In this document: positions 1 to 6,360 of the stretch, in pieces
How the letters are laid out: each line of letters opens with the position of its first letter
Numbering within the stretch: the stretch's first letter is position 1
NCBI GenBank assembly: GCA_964556885.1
Contig: CAZKYP010000111.1
Span: 1 to 10,866, forward strand
Direction of reading: 5' to 3'
Source: CAZKYP01 sp964556885
Lineage (GTDB): Bacteria > Planctomycetota > Phycisphaerae > Sedimentisphaerales > Anaerobacaceae
DNA: 10,866 nt
The notes under the pieces: generated by a model
What the model saw: only the letters and a program-made list of their open reading frames with translations
What the model was told of the DNA's origin: nothing
Database searches by the model: none
Made by a program: the position numbers and the translations under genes

Positions 1-43
1 GATTTTCTGTGATTGGTGTAAAAGGATAATCCTTTATCGGCAT
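1..43 (-). CDS. 5' end of a gene following the DUF5678-like gene (partial)
   Basis: An ATG lies 5 bases after the stop of the DUF5678-like gene and opens a frame that stays free of stops to the window edge. The 14 visible residues read MPIKDYPFTPITEN. The very short spacing suggests translational coupling in a two-gene operon. From memory, DUF5678-type genes often sit next to small retropepsin-like (clan AA) aspartic proteases whose N-termini carry a short proline- and tyrosine-containing stretch of this kind. The catalytic D-T/S-G motif would lie outside the window, so this identity is a guess. Only the open frame and the spacing are seen directly. Confidence 0.4.
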   Translation of the reverse strand, partial: MPIKDYPFTPITEN

Positions 44-48
44 TTATC

Positions 49-258
49 TTAATAAATGTAAGCTGCGTTATGCTTGGGTACAAAAACGATAGTTGGGACA
101 CTTATGCCCATTCTGCGGACTTTGTCGATTAACCTCCCTGGATTCCGCCCTGATGCTACGATCTTCTTCCCTTCAGAGGCATCGAAAGCGACATACTTGC
201 CTTCGTATTTTTTCTCGGAGACGAGCACATGTTTTTTTATGATATTTTTCTTAGCCAT
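49..258 (-). CDS. DUF5678-like small protein
   Basis: This encodes a 69-aa basic protein. The core, about residues 18-69, has the pattern YEGKYVAFDASEGKKIVASG, then a helix (NPGRLIDKVRRMG), then a strand PTIVFVPK, which matches the small DUF5678 fold as I remember it: a beta strand around KYVA, a strand around VVASG, a helix, and a closing strand ending in VP. The molecular role of the family is not known to me. I chose ATG at 258 over a TTG at 291, because the extra 11 residues (MYQPLTLGLLI) look like untranslated leader; the Shine-Dalgarno match is weak for both. It is followed after 5 bases by another frame, and preceded by a long AT-rich leader with a promoter-like sequence. It looks like a host gene and not part of the phage operon. 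Confidence 0.7.
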   Translation of the reverse strand: MAKKNIIKKHVLVSEKKYEGKYVAFDASEGKKIVASGRNPGRLIDKVRRMGISVPTIVFVPKHNAAYIY

Positions 259-360
259 GATAAGCAAACCCAACGTTAAAGGTTGATACAATCTCTGCTC
301 TTTTCACTACTTTCGGAGGAGGGGATATCCTTTCTCAATCGTTCCACGAACCTAACTACT

Positions 361-374
361 TATATTATAATATA
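361..374. repeat. 14-bp perfect palindrome over the promoter
   Basis: TATATTATAATATA equals its own reverse complement. It overlaps the -10 box of the candidate leftward promoter and could be an operator or simply AT-rich sequence. Roughly one 14-bp perfect palindrome is expected by chance in a window this size, and AT richness raises that. Confidence 0.45.
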
Positions 375-390
375 TTTCGGACGACTTCAA
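364..390 (-). promoter_or_regulatory. Candidate sigma-70 type promoter for the DUF5678-like gene
   Basis: On the minus strand, TTGAAG (390-385) and TATAAT (369-364) are separated by 15 bases. The -10 match is perfect and the -35 match is good, but the spacing is shorter than the usual 17. Transcription would start near 357 and leave a leader of about 100 bases before the ATG at 258. The -10 element is part of a 14-bp perfect palindrome, so a TATAAT also exists on the plus strand (366-371). The region is AT-rich, so a chance match is possible. Confidence 0.4.
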
Positions 391-599
391 TGCGAAAATC
401 AAAGAAAAACCTTAAATTTCTTAAAAAGTTACTTAATTCCTTATTTATAAAGCGTTTATTTCATTTTTTCGTCTTTTATGTACGATTTTCTCGCTCTTTT
501 GTTCATGATTTCTGTGGCAGCAAGAACATTTGGTAGTACTAAAGTAAAACTGCATCTCGTAATTCTTATTATTCCGGACCGGCTTATCTTTTACGTTTC

Positions 600-691
600 G
601 TTCTTATTGATATAGGATTAGCGGTAGCAGTAGTTTATCCCAATTTATACAATTGCTCTGTTCTTTTTAGATAATATAGGAGTTCTTATTG
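600..691. repeat. Two 18-base segments with swapped words
   Basis: At 600-617 the sequence is GTTCTTATTG followed directly by ATATAGGA. At 674-691 the same two words occur directly joined in the other order, ATATAGGA then GTTCTTATTG. Both word matches are exact. They lie in the AT-rich gap just beyond the last phage gene. The function is unknown; a degraded tandem repeat or a binding site cluster are possible. Confidence 0.4.
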
Positions 692-715
692 CTATTGTTG
701 AGAGCTTTCTATCTG

Positions 716-1315
716 CTATACGTTATTTTTCATTTGGGCGACGAGCTGGCGGGTTTGAGGGGATTGGGTGCTTTGGGCCTGTTTGAAGGCTGTGGTTTGT
801 TCGGTGTTCTGTTTTTTGAAAAGCTCGTTGCCGGTGACGATTTCCTGCAGGGCCTTGGATTTTGTCTTGGCCTCCTGTAAGAATCGAACCGCCCTTGCTC
901 CGCCTACGCCGCCAAGCACCGCACAGATTCCGATTCCCAGTTCCAACATCGAATCAGCCACCTGCCAGCCGTCCGGCCTTTGTGCTCCCGATTCCAGAGC
1001 CGCCTGTGCAAGCCGGAAGTTCGATTCGGAAAGTATGTCCTCGGCAGTCTCGGCCTTCGGGAATTGCTCCGGCAGGCCGAAGTAGGAGCTGAACGCCCGG
1101 CTCTGCACTTCACCAAGCTGCGTGAGAGTTTGGAGCTTCTCGGATGAATTTTCGGTGCGTGCGGCCTCGGCCGTGACTATCGCGGTGCGATTGTGCAGCC
1201 AGGCGTTTTGCTTTTGTGTTTCGCCGGGAGCAAAACGCAGGCTTTCGCAGCCGGTAAGTAAAACACATGCAGATACACAAATTAAAACGGTTGTGATTGT
1301 CTTTGATTTTTTCAT
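716..1315 (-). CDS. Phage lipoprotein, candidate outer-membrane spanin or lysis protein
   Basis: This 199-aa protein starts with a lipoprotein signal: MKKSK, a hydrophobic stretch, and the lipobox LLTGC with the acylated cysteine at residue 23. Glu at +2 and not Asp is compatible with transport to the outer membrane. The mature part is polar and helical up to about residue 120, and then has a second hydrophobic, glycine-rich segment (about 123-142, with GIGICAVLGGVGG) followed by a basic helix and a Gln/Thr-rich tail. It is the last gene of the phage operon, and its Shine-Dalgarno (AAGGAG) overlaps the stop codon of the membrane coiled-coil gene before it. A phage lipoprotein next to an inner-membrane coiled-coil protein is the classical arrangement of two-component spanins, which fuse the inner and outer membranes during lysis. 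It is longer than typical o-spanins and the internal hydrophobic segment is unusual, so the role is inferred. Confidence 0.6.
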   Translation of the reverse strand: MKKSKTITTVLICVSACVLLTGCESLRFAPGETQKQNAWLHNRTAIVTAEAARTENSSEKLQTLTQLGEVQSRAFSSYFGLPEQFPKAETAEDILSESNFRLAQAALESGAQRPDGWQVADSMLELGIGICAVLGGVGGARAVRFLQEAKTKSKALQEIVTGNELFKKQNTEQTTAFKQAQSTQSPQTRQLVAQMKNNV

Positions 1316-1326
1316 CTTTTCTCTCC

Positions 1327-1596
1327 TTAGTTAGTGTTTGTTTTGTCGATGTTTTTCTCGACCGCCTGGAGGCGGTATTCGTATGAGATGCTCTTGGTCC
1401 AGAGTGATTCGATTTTTTGCTGTAAACAGTTTTGGTTTTGCAGCAGCATGCTTACGTCCCGCTGGAGCAAGTCGAGCTGCCGTTGCAGGTTCAGCCAGCT
1501 TCCTATAATCAGCGATGCCAGAAGCACCAGTTGTATCATGACAGAGACATTAACCTGCCGATTCAGCCGCCATTTTGTGGAGTCTTCTGTGCTCAT
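1327..1596 (-). CDS. Inner-membrane coiled-coil protein, candidate i-spanin
   Basis: This 89-aa protein has a short basic N-terminus (KWRLNRQ), one transmembrane helix at about residues 17-34 (VSVMIQLVLLASLIIGSW), and then a long amphipathic helix with heptad-like leucines up to about residue 83. The charge pattern predicts an N-in, C-out topology with the coiled coil in the periplasm, as in Rz-type i-spanins; short phage membrane proteins of this kind are also often annotated as holin-like. I chose the ATG at 1596 and not the upstream start at 1635, because it overlaps the hub gene stop as ATGA and has AAGGA seven bases upstream. It is followed 11 bases later by the lipoprotein gene. The pairing with a lipoprotein supports a lysis role, but no endolysin is present nearby. 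Confidence 0.6.
   Translation of the reverse strand: MSTEDSTKWRLNRQVNVSVMIQLVLLASLIIGSWLNLQRQLDLLQRDVSMLLQNQNCLQQKIESLWTKSISYEYRLQAVEKNIDKTNTN
1361..1376. repeat. Short palindrome in the coiled-coil gene
   Basis: ACCGCCT, two bases, and AGGCGGT form a perfect inverted repeat with 7-bp arms. On the coding strand it encodes part of YRLQAV near the end of the coiled coil. An inverted repeat of this size is expected several times by chance in a window like this, so it is listed mainly because stronger palindromes occur in other genes of the operon. Confidence 0.3.
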
Positions 1597-3422
1597 ATAT
1601 TTTTCCTTTGCCGAATGATTTTCAGGTTCGTACATTGTTCCTTAAAATCCATCTGTATCTGTTCTATAAGACAGATACTTCGATTGTTACTTCGGCAGGC
1701 AAGCAGGTCCCTGCTTTCGGGGCTTGAATTTACAATGTCACCGACTTCGTAATTGGGTGCGAGAATCGGCGTCCGGATATCGATGGTTTCTATAGCTTCT
1801 GTTGAAACTGATGCTGTCCGGCGGATAAACTCATACAGGGCTTCGCTGTCGTTCGCTTCATCCGGCGCGCCGAGTGTATCGTCATTTTTGAAGATGCTCC
1901 GGCTGGTGACTTTTTGATATTCGAATCGGCTCGGCTGTGAAAGAACATGCTCGATAACCGGAGCGGCTGAATTAACCGGCCCATCTGCAACTTCGCAGCT
2001 AAGTTTTTCATCGCTTTCAACCGAGGCGGTAATCCTGAATCGAAGCGCCCCGGCCTGTGCCGCCGCCCATGTATCATTGTCAAGCGTCTCGCTGCTGAGC
2101 CATACGCCGCACTCATCGAGCAGGTTGTCGAAGCTGTGAAGATACTGCGACCAGTTCTGCCCGCTGTCGAAAGAGACCTGGAGATAATATCCAAGCGACT
2201 CTCCAAGTTTGTCGGTGCTCAGGCAGGATTTGAAGCGTCTGCAATGATGGGTGAAATCGCTGCTGCCGAAAATCATTGAGAAATCGAACGCATCACCCTG
2301 ATTAAACGGGGCTTCGCTGTACAGGCCTGCTTCGTTCAGGCACCATTTGCGATATACATCACTGACTTGGTAGAAGTCCGGATTCGTTGTCGGTGAGAAC
2401 TTATCGAAGTCGCTGTTTTCAAGGGCCGGATCCCAGGCTTTGACCAGATCAAATGTGGCCTCGAAGAGTTTGAAATCACCCTGGCCGATATATTTGTGTG
2501 TTACAGGATGGAAGTTTTTCCTGCTGTGCAGCGCCGCTATGTTTGTTTTTGAGATACTTAGCTGCTCTCCGCTTTGCTGGTGGTTCAATTCCACTGTTCT
2601 GCCCGAGCCGATTTTGTAGAAGACAATCGCCTGCTCAGGTCCGGCTGGTGCAAGGTTAGGCACAAACTTAAATCGCAGACCGATTCCTTCACAGCATCTA
2701 TGCAGTGCTTCGACAAGATTCAAGCCGGTGACGTCAATATCTCGAATCACCAGGTTTTCGGTCAGTGCTTTTAGCTGGTTTATAGTCGGCATTTGCAGTT
2801 GACCGGTGGGCACATACTCACAGAGCAGATAGTTAATCGCATCAGCGTAGCTCCAATGTTTTGCCTCTGAAAGCCCGGCACAGAAAGCTGTATAGCTTTT
2901 ACCGTTTAACTGGATTGGAGTTTTGCCGGCGTTGGCCGTACCGTCGGGATTGAATACGATTTGCAGGCTGCTTAAAAACATGTCGGAACTGTTACCGGCC
3001 GCCAATCTTTGTCCGTAGACTGTCAAACGTTCCAGATTAGCACTGAAGTCTCTCGCTGTGATTTCAATCAGTTCGCCGCCGGATGATATTTGTGTCTCGA
3101 TGCTGTTTATTTGGCCGCGGAATACCGGCAAACTGAAAGCCGCCGCGCCCGGCGGGACGCCGTTGTAGTACTGCCGGATGCAGACGGTTTTTCCCATTGC
3201 GAATTCTTTCTCGATATCTTCAACGACTGTTATGCCGACTTGTGCAATAGCCGCAGGATTATAGGCTAATCTGGCTCGGCTAAAATTCGGCCAACCCTCA
3301 CGGATAATCTCTATCGGTTCTAAGTCCGGACATAACATTCCATCGACAAAAATCGAGACCGAAGCCGCGGGAATTGCCGGTGATGTTTGTGCTGATTGAT
3401 AAAAGTCTGTTCTGTTGGACAT
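1593..3422 (-). CDS. Hub-like phage tail protein
   Basis: This is a 609-aa protein. The N-terminal part (about 20-140) is beta-rich, with a strand pattern SVSIFVDG, VFRGQINSIE and ELIEITARDF, like the first barrel of gp27/gpD-type tail hub proteins, where a function states its measurement frame and then ITARD-like residues follow. A helical segment (about 190-250, ALHRCCEGIGLRFKFVP) resembles the part where such hubs carry low-complexity helices between barrels. The C-terminal part contains NYEVGDIV and a strand-rich end (LIEQIQMDFKEQCTNLKIIRQR), again typical of a hub barrel. The middle 300-480 region is not recognised. I chose the ATG at 3422, which has GGAG ten bases upstream, over a TTG at 3431 that would lie almost on the Shine-Dalgarno. 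It starts 5 bases after the adhesin stop and overlaps the next gene by ATGA. It carries about 14 cysteines. Assignment rests on pattern recognition only. Confidence 0.6.
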   Translation of the reverse strand: MSNRTDFYQSAQTSPAIPAASVSIFVDGMLCPDLEPIEIIREGWPNFSRARLAYNPAAIAQVGITVVEDIEKEFAMGKTVCIRQYYNGVPPGAAAFSLPVFRGQINSIETQISSGGELIEITARDFSANLERLTVYGQRLAAGNSSDMFLSSLQIVFNPDGTANAGKTPIQLNGKSYTAFCAGLSEAKHWSYADAINYLLCEYVPTGQLQMPTINQLKALTENLVIRDIDVTGLNLVEALHRCCEGIGLRFKFVPNLAPAGPEQAIVFYKIGSGRTVELNHQQSGEQLSISKTNIAALHSRKNFHPVTHKYIGQGDFKLFEATFDLVKAWDPALENSDFDKFSPTTNPDFYQVSDVYRKWCLNEAGLYSEAPFNQGDAFDFSMIFGSSDFTHHCRRFKSCLSTDKLGESLGYYLQVSFDSGQNWSQYLHSFDNLLDECGVWLSSETLDNDTWAAAQAGALRFRITASVESDEKLSCEVADGPVNSAAPVIEHVLSQPSRFEYQKVTSRSIFKNDDTLGAPDEANDSEALYEFIRRTASVSTEAIETIDIRTPILAPNYEVGDIVNSSPESRDLLACRSNNRSICLIEQIQMDFKEQCTNLKIIRQRKNI

Positions 3423-3427
3423 TAAAA

Positions 3428-4945
3428 TCAAACTCCTGTGGTGCTTAATATTTCGATTGGGTTAGGATTTGCAGCATCAAGTTGAATACATAATTTCGCC
3501 TGAGAATCATTCTCTGTTGAGTCTGCATCTTCGGCTCTGACGGCAAACATGTATCGGGCGGCTTCCAGACAATCGGTTGTGAATCTGTAAAAGATACGCC
3601 CCTGGTAATCGATTGAAGCCAACTGATTTTCATAATCGAGCTGGCCTGTGCCGCCGTCGGAGTAAATGTTGAATCTTGCCGGCTGCGACTTTTGCTCGAT
3701 AGGACAATAGAACCAGGTGAGCTTAATTTTACTGCATTCAACCTGTTCGGCTTTCAGAGTGAAAATTTTATTTGGCTGCGGCGGTGACAATTCGCCATCT
3801 ATGTTGATTGATACTTTCGCAGCAGCGGCCAAGGTGAGCTCCTCGCAGCCGCAGTTGTTGAATCGGCGAACAATATAATAATATGTTGAGTCGTTGTTGT
3901 GTGGAAGGTAGCAGGGCGGCGAAATCTCAGAGGCATTTTGCCCGGCTACGGCCAATATGTCGGAGAAATCTATCTTGCTCATGTCAGATCCACGATAAAG
4001 CGCCGTACAGCCCGCAACACGAGTCCAGAACCAGCCCATGCTTAAAATTGTCCCCAGCTTGATGGCGTTTGCCGTCATGCCGTTGAAAAGTGCATCGGTC
4101 AGCCAGCGCCGTTCCATGTATTGTCGATTTGACATGAGAACGGACAACGTGCCCGTCACCGTTGATTTTGCATTTATAGAGCCGGCCAAAGAAACAATAT
4201 TTACAGGAGCAGTCACTAACGCCGGAGAGATGCAATGATCGAACATCGAAAACGGCTCTCGATAGAGTGATTTAATCTCATCGGTGCTCAGGGCACGATT
4301 GTAGACAAAAACATACTCGATTGCCCCCTGATAGCAGTAATAATAGCTGCCGGCCTCATATATGCCACCGATGCCGACCGGTTGAGAATCATTGATGAAA
4401 CTCAAATTGCCGTTGCTGGCGGACTCGGAATTTTCCAGGTTGCCGTTGACGTAAATACGCCCGTCATGCTGTTTCCATGTGCCGGCGACGTGGCACCATT
4501 CGCTGCCGTCTGTGGCATGAACAGATGAAGAGGTCAATAGACAATTGTCACTGTCGGTGTAGACGTATAATTTAAACTCGCCGTTTGTAGCTGTTTCCAG
4601 TTTGATTGGTCGGACGAATGCAGAGCGGGTGAACATTATACCTACATGACTGGCATATTGATTTACAAGTGCTACAACGCTAAGCTCATTGGTGGCGTCG
4701 AATCCGAATTTGCCGGTCGCGATGTCGATACATTCCTCAGACCCGTCGAATTGAATACAATGACCATGCAGGCCCGGCTTCCATAAAGGCGGACCGCCCA
4801 AAAAGCCGGCGGCCTGATGGTATGGCCCCATATCATGGACATACTGACCGGCGCCTTCGTTAAAAAGCCAGCAGCCGGTTAAATTCCGTGCGAGCGGATG
4901 CGACCGATTTATTCGTATACCTCTTGCCGGTTTGAGCAGCCCCAT
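3428..4945 (-). CDS. LamG-domain adhesin with FN3-like C-terminus
   Basis: This is a 505-aa virion protein with three parts. Residues about 20-230 form a concanavalin A-like LamG domain: it opens with LTGCWLFNEGAG, includes IQFDGSEECIDI, WCHVAGTW, RIYVNGNLE, and closes with the typical GAIEYVFVYNRALSTDEI. Residues about 245-380 hold a beta-rich domain containing AGCTALYRG and STYYYIVRRFN, a pattern I associate with phage tail proteins but cannot name. Residues about 385-490 look like a fibronectin type III domain. LamG and FN3 domains in virions usually bind glycans or stack along the tail. The protein has 15 cysteines, high for a virion protein. Its Shine-Dalgarno GGGAG is nine bases before the ATG, and the gene ends 5 bases before the hub gene start, so the two are probably made and assembled together at the tail tip. 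Receptor binding is an inference. Confidence 0.75.
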   Translation of the reverse strand: MGLLKPARGIRINRSHPLARNLTGCWLFNEGAGQYVHDMGPYHQAAGFLGGPPLWKPGLHGHCIQFDGSEECIDIATGKFGFDATNELSVVALVNQYASHVGIMFTRSAFVRPIKLETATNGEFKLYVYTDSDNCLLTSSSVHATDGSEWCHVAGTWKQHDGRIYVNGNLENSESASNGNLSFINDSQPVGIGGIYEAGSYYYCYQGAIEYVFVYNRALSTDEIKSLYREPFSMFDHCISPALVTAPVNIVSLAGSINAKSTVTGTLSVLMSNRQYMERRWLTDALFNGMTANAIKLGTILSMGWFWTRVAGCTALYRGSDMSKIDFSDILAVAGQNASEISPPCYLPHNNDSTYYYIVRRFNNCGCEELTLAAAAKVSINIDGELSPPQPNKIFTLKAEQVECSKIKLTWFYCPIEQKSQPARFNIYSDGGTGQLDYENQLASIDYQGRIFYRFTTDCLEAARYMFAVRAEDADSTENDSQAKLCIQLDAANPNPIEILSTTGV

Positions 4946-4993
4946 TAGATGTCACTCCCTATAGACATGGTGTTGTTTTTTTATTCGAAACCA

Positions 4994-5386
4994 TTAAGAT
5001 GTCTGGTAGTTCCAGCACCGGATATATGCCTTTACATTGTGGCTGTTTGTCGAGCCGGTTTGCCGGACGCCGATCTTAAAATGCGCCAGGTCTTTGATGA
5101 TAAAACTCAATTGCTGCGGGTCTATACTTTTGTCACCCTGCATCTGGCAGATTGGCGTATCGTCATAGTTGGAGCCGTCGGGCGAGCCGTAAAGCTTGAT
5201 TGCTACCTGGTCGGTCGGCGATGAATCGTAATCAATCTCGACTGTTAGCTGCGCGCCTTCATAGCCATTTGTCGCCAAATCGACGTCCGAAGAAAAAGAT
5301 TCTGTGGTTCCGGATAAAGTTATATAGCCGTCACCGGTTCCTATTATCTGGCTTTGCGAGGACCAGTTCTTACTTATTGTTGCCAT
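4994..5386 (-). CDS. Small beta-rich phage structural protein
   Basis: This 130-aa protein is rich in Ser, Thr, Asp and short beta strands (YITLSGT, GAQLTVEIDY, VAIKLYGSPDG, HFKIGVRQTGS, NVKAYIRCWNY), with a single-domain sandwich-like layout and no signal peptide or membrane segment. I chose the ATG at 5386 with AAGGAG six bases upstream, and not the upstream TTG at 5392, which lies right after the Shine-Dalgarno. Position within the virion gene block suggests a decoration or minor tail protein. I do not recognise a named family. Confidence 0.65.
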   Translation of the reverse strand: MATISKNWSSQSQIIGTGDGYITLSGTTESFSSDVDLATNGYEGAQLTVEIDYDSSPTDQVAIKLYGSPDGSNYDDTPICQMQGDKSIDPQQLSFIIKDLAHFKIGVRQTGSTNSHNVKAYIRCWNYQTS

Positions 5387-5430
5387 CTTCAACTCCTTGA
5401 TTCAGTTTGTTGTTGGGCGTTCAATTTTTA

Positions 5431-5448
5431 TGAACTATCGTTAGTTCA
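5431..5448 (-). repeat. 7-bp hairpin across the stop of the 131-aa gene
   Basis: TGAACTA, a four-base loop and TAGTTCA form a perfect inverted repeat that spans the stop codon (5441-5443). On the transcribed strand the loop is ACGA and the hairpin is followed by AAAAA and not by a T-run, so it does not look like a rho-independent terminator. It could protect the end of the upstream message or affect translation of the downstream gene. A chance match is possible. Confidence 0.4.
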
Positions 5449-5836
5449 GACCTACCTCTATGTCACCTGTCTTGAATTGAACTGCATCGAATTCGCTGAT
5501 GACTATTGGTGTGCTCAGCGCGCCGTACGCCAGCAGGTTGCCCCCGGAGGCTGCATCGAACAAGGCGAAATGAGTTATCGTCCCCCAGCTTCCGGATGCC
5601 TGCGGGAAAGTGATGTCTTCGCTGTTTACGACAGAACCGCCGGATGCCTGGTTCCAGTCGGATGCACTTGTTTGCACTCTTGAATAAGCATTTCCGATCG
5701 GCTCGGCAAGTCCCGAACCGTCATCGGTCGGTGCGTCTGTCAGCAGAGCGAGATATATTGTCGGCGGCGAATAATTACCCTTCCCGAAAATATGGTTCAG
5801 GACCTTGTTTTCCCAGTAGTTTGCGAATTCTCCCAT
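5441..5836 (-). CDS. Phage minor structural protein of the widespread tail-fibre-associated family
   Basis: This 131-aa protein fits a very common phage family by its order of motifs: a helix with a short ENKVLNHIFG start, TIYLALLTDAP, a GNAYSRVQTSASDW segment, DITFPQASGSWGTITHFALFDA, GGNLLAYGALS and a closing FKTGDIEVGLN. Members are usually annotated as hypothetical or tail-fibre-like proteins; I recall them near baseplate and fibre genes, and no enzymatic motif is present. It has a strong Shine-Dalgarno (GGAGGA, five bases before the ATG). The length fits the family. The exact place in the virion is not known from sequence. Confidence 0.8.
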   Translation of the reverse strand: MGEFANYWENKVLNHIFGKGNYSPPTIYLALLTDAPTDDGSGLAEPIGNAYSRVQTSASDWNQASGGSVVNSEDITFPQASGSWGTITHFALFDAASGGNLLAYGALSTPIVISEFDAVQFKTGDIEVGLN

Positions 5837-5868
5837 TTTCTTCCTCCGGATTTTTTAAGGCTTTCGAT

Positions 5869-6324
5869 TTAGCTCGGTGTTCTTGTGATTGTTGATTCGG
5901 TATCGGTGGGTGTAAGAGTCAGCAGGACCGTCTGCCCGTCATCATCATAGTATAGAATTTGCCCGTTCGATTTGTTCTGAGCGGCCTTGTTGGCAAGCAG
6001 TTTATCGGCTGTCACTATACCTGAGCCGGACCATATAATTTCGCGACTGCCTAAAAGGCTGTCACTATCGACGGGATCGGCTCCGGCCTGCAGGAATATC
6101 TGGACTGAATATCTGCCGGCTGGAATATTGCCGTCGAAGTCGCCGATGTATCTGCCGCCGCTTTTGTCGTTAAGAGCAATATCGTAATTATCGGCGTTCC
6201 GGCTGTCGGTGCCCCATGCCTCGAAGACCTGTCCGGCTGGGTACCAGACTTGGCCCACGTTGTTGCGGACTGCGGCGTAGAGCGTACTGCCGGATGCGTA
6301 ATCTGCATGTATTTCGTTTGCCAT
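5869..6324 (-). CDS. Conserved-looking phage structural protein (151 aa)
   Basis: The N-terminal two thirds form a beta-rich domain (TLYAAVRNNVGQVWYP, FEAWG, GGRYIGDFDGNIPAGRYSVQIF) that looks like a small carbohydrate-binding or BppU-like sandwich. This is followed by a helix (VTADKLLANKAAQNK) and a C-terminal hairpin, ILYYDDDGQTVLLTLTPT, that resembles a recurring C-terminal motif of phage structural proteins. There are no signal or membrane segments. AGGAG lies six bases before the ATG. Neighbours are all virion genes, so it is likely a tail or fibre component, possibly an adaptor of a receptor-binding protein. The family name is not recalled with certainty. Confidence 0.65.
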   Translation of the reverse strand: MANEIHADYASGSTLYAAVRNNVGQVWYPAGQVFEAWGTDSRNADNYDIALNDKSGGRYIGDFDGNIPAGRYSVQIFLQAGADPVDSDSLLGSREIIWSGSGIVTADKLLANKAAQNKSNGQILYYDDDGQTVLLTLTPTDTESTITRTPS

Positions 6325-6360
6325 TTCAAGCTCCTGTTCTCAATATTGTCGCTTTCGAGT

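Larger units (their letters stand above)
292..715. other. AT-rich intergenic region between phage operon and flanking gene
   Basis: This 424-base stretch holds no convincing gene on either strand. It is clearly more AT-rich than the phage genes to its right. It contains a promoter-like sequence for the leftward flanking gene (364-390), a perfect 14-bp palindrome over that promoter, and a pair of 18-base segments in which two words occur in swapped order (600-617 and 674-691). I see no strong rho-independent terminator after the last phage gene, no tRNA and no recognisable attachment core. It may mark the end of the phage or prophage, but no duplicated site can be shown from one side alone. 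Confidence 0.6.

Noticed and set aside
20..37. AAAGGAT/ATCCTTT inverted repeat near the left edge
   Set aside because: It has arms of seven bases with a one-base centre and lies within the first codons of the partial gene; repeats of this size are expected by chance.
878..895. tRNA T-arm-like sequence (GGTTCGATTC on the minus strand)
   Set aside because: It is inside the lipoprotein frame, where it codes for VRF, and no acceptor or anticodon arm with matching stem is found around it.
4949..4970. Short hairpin with the adhesin Shine-Dalgarno in its loop
   Set aside because: The stem is only five base pairs (ATGTC/GACAT); too short to claim translational control.
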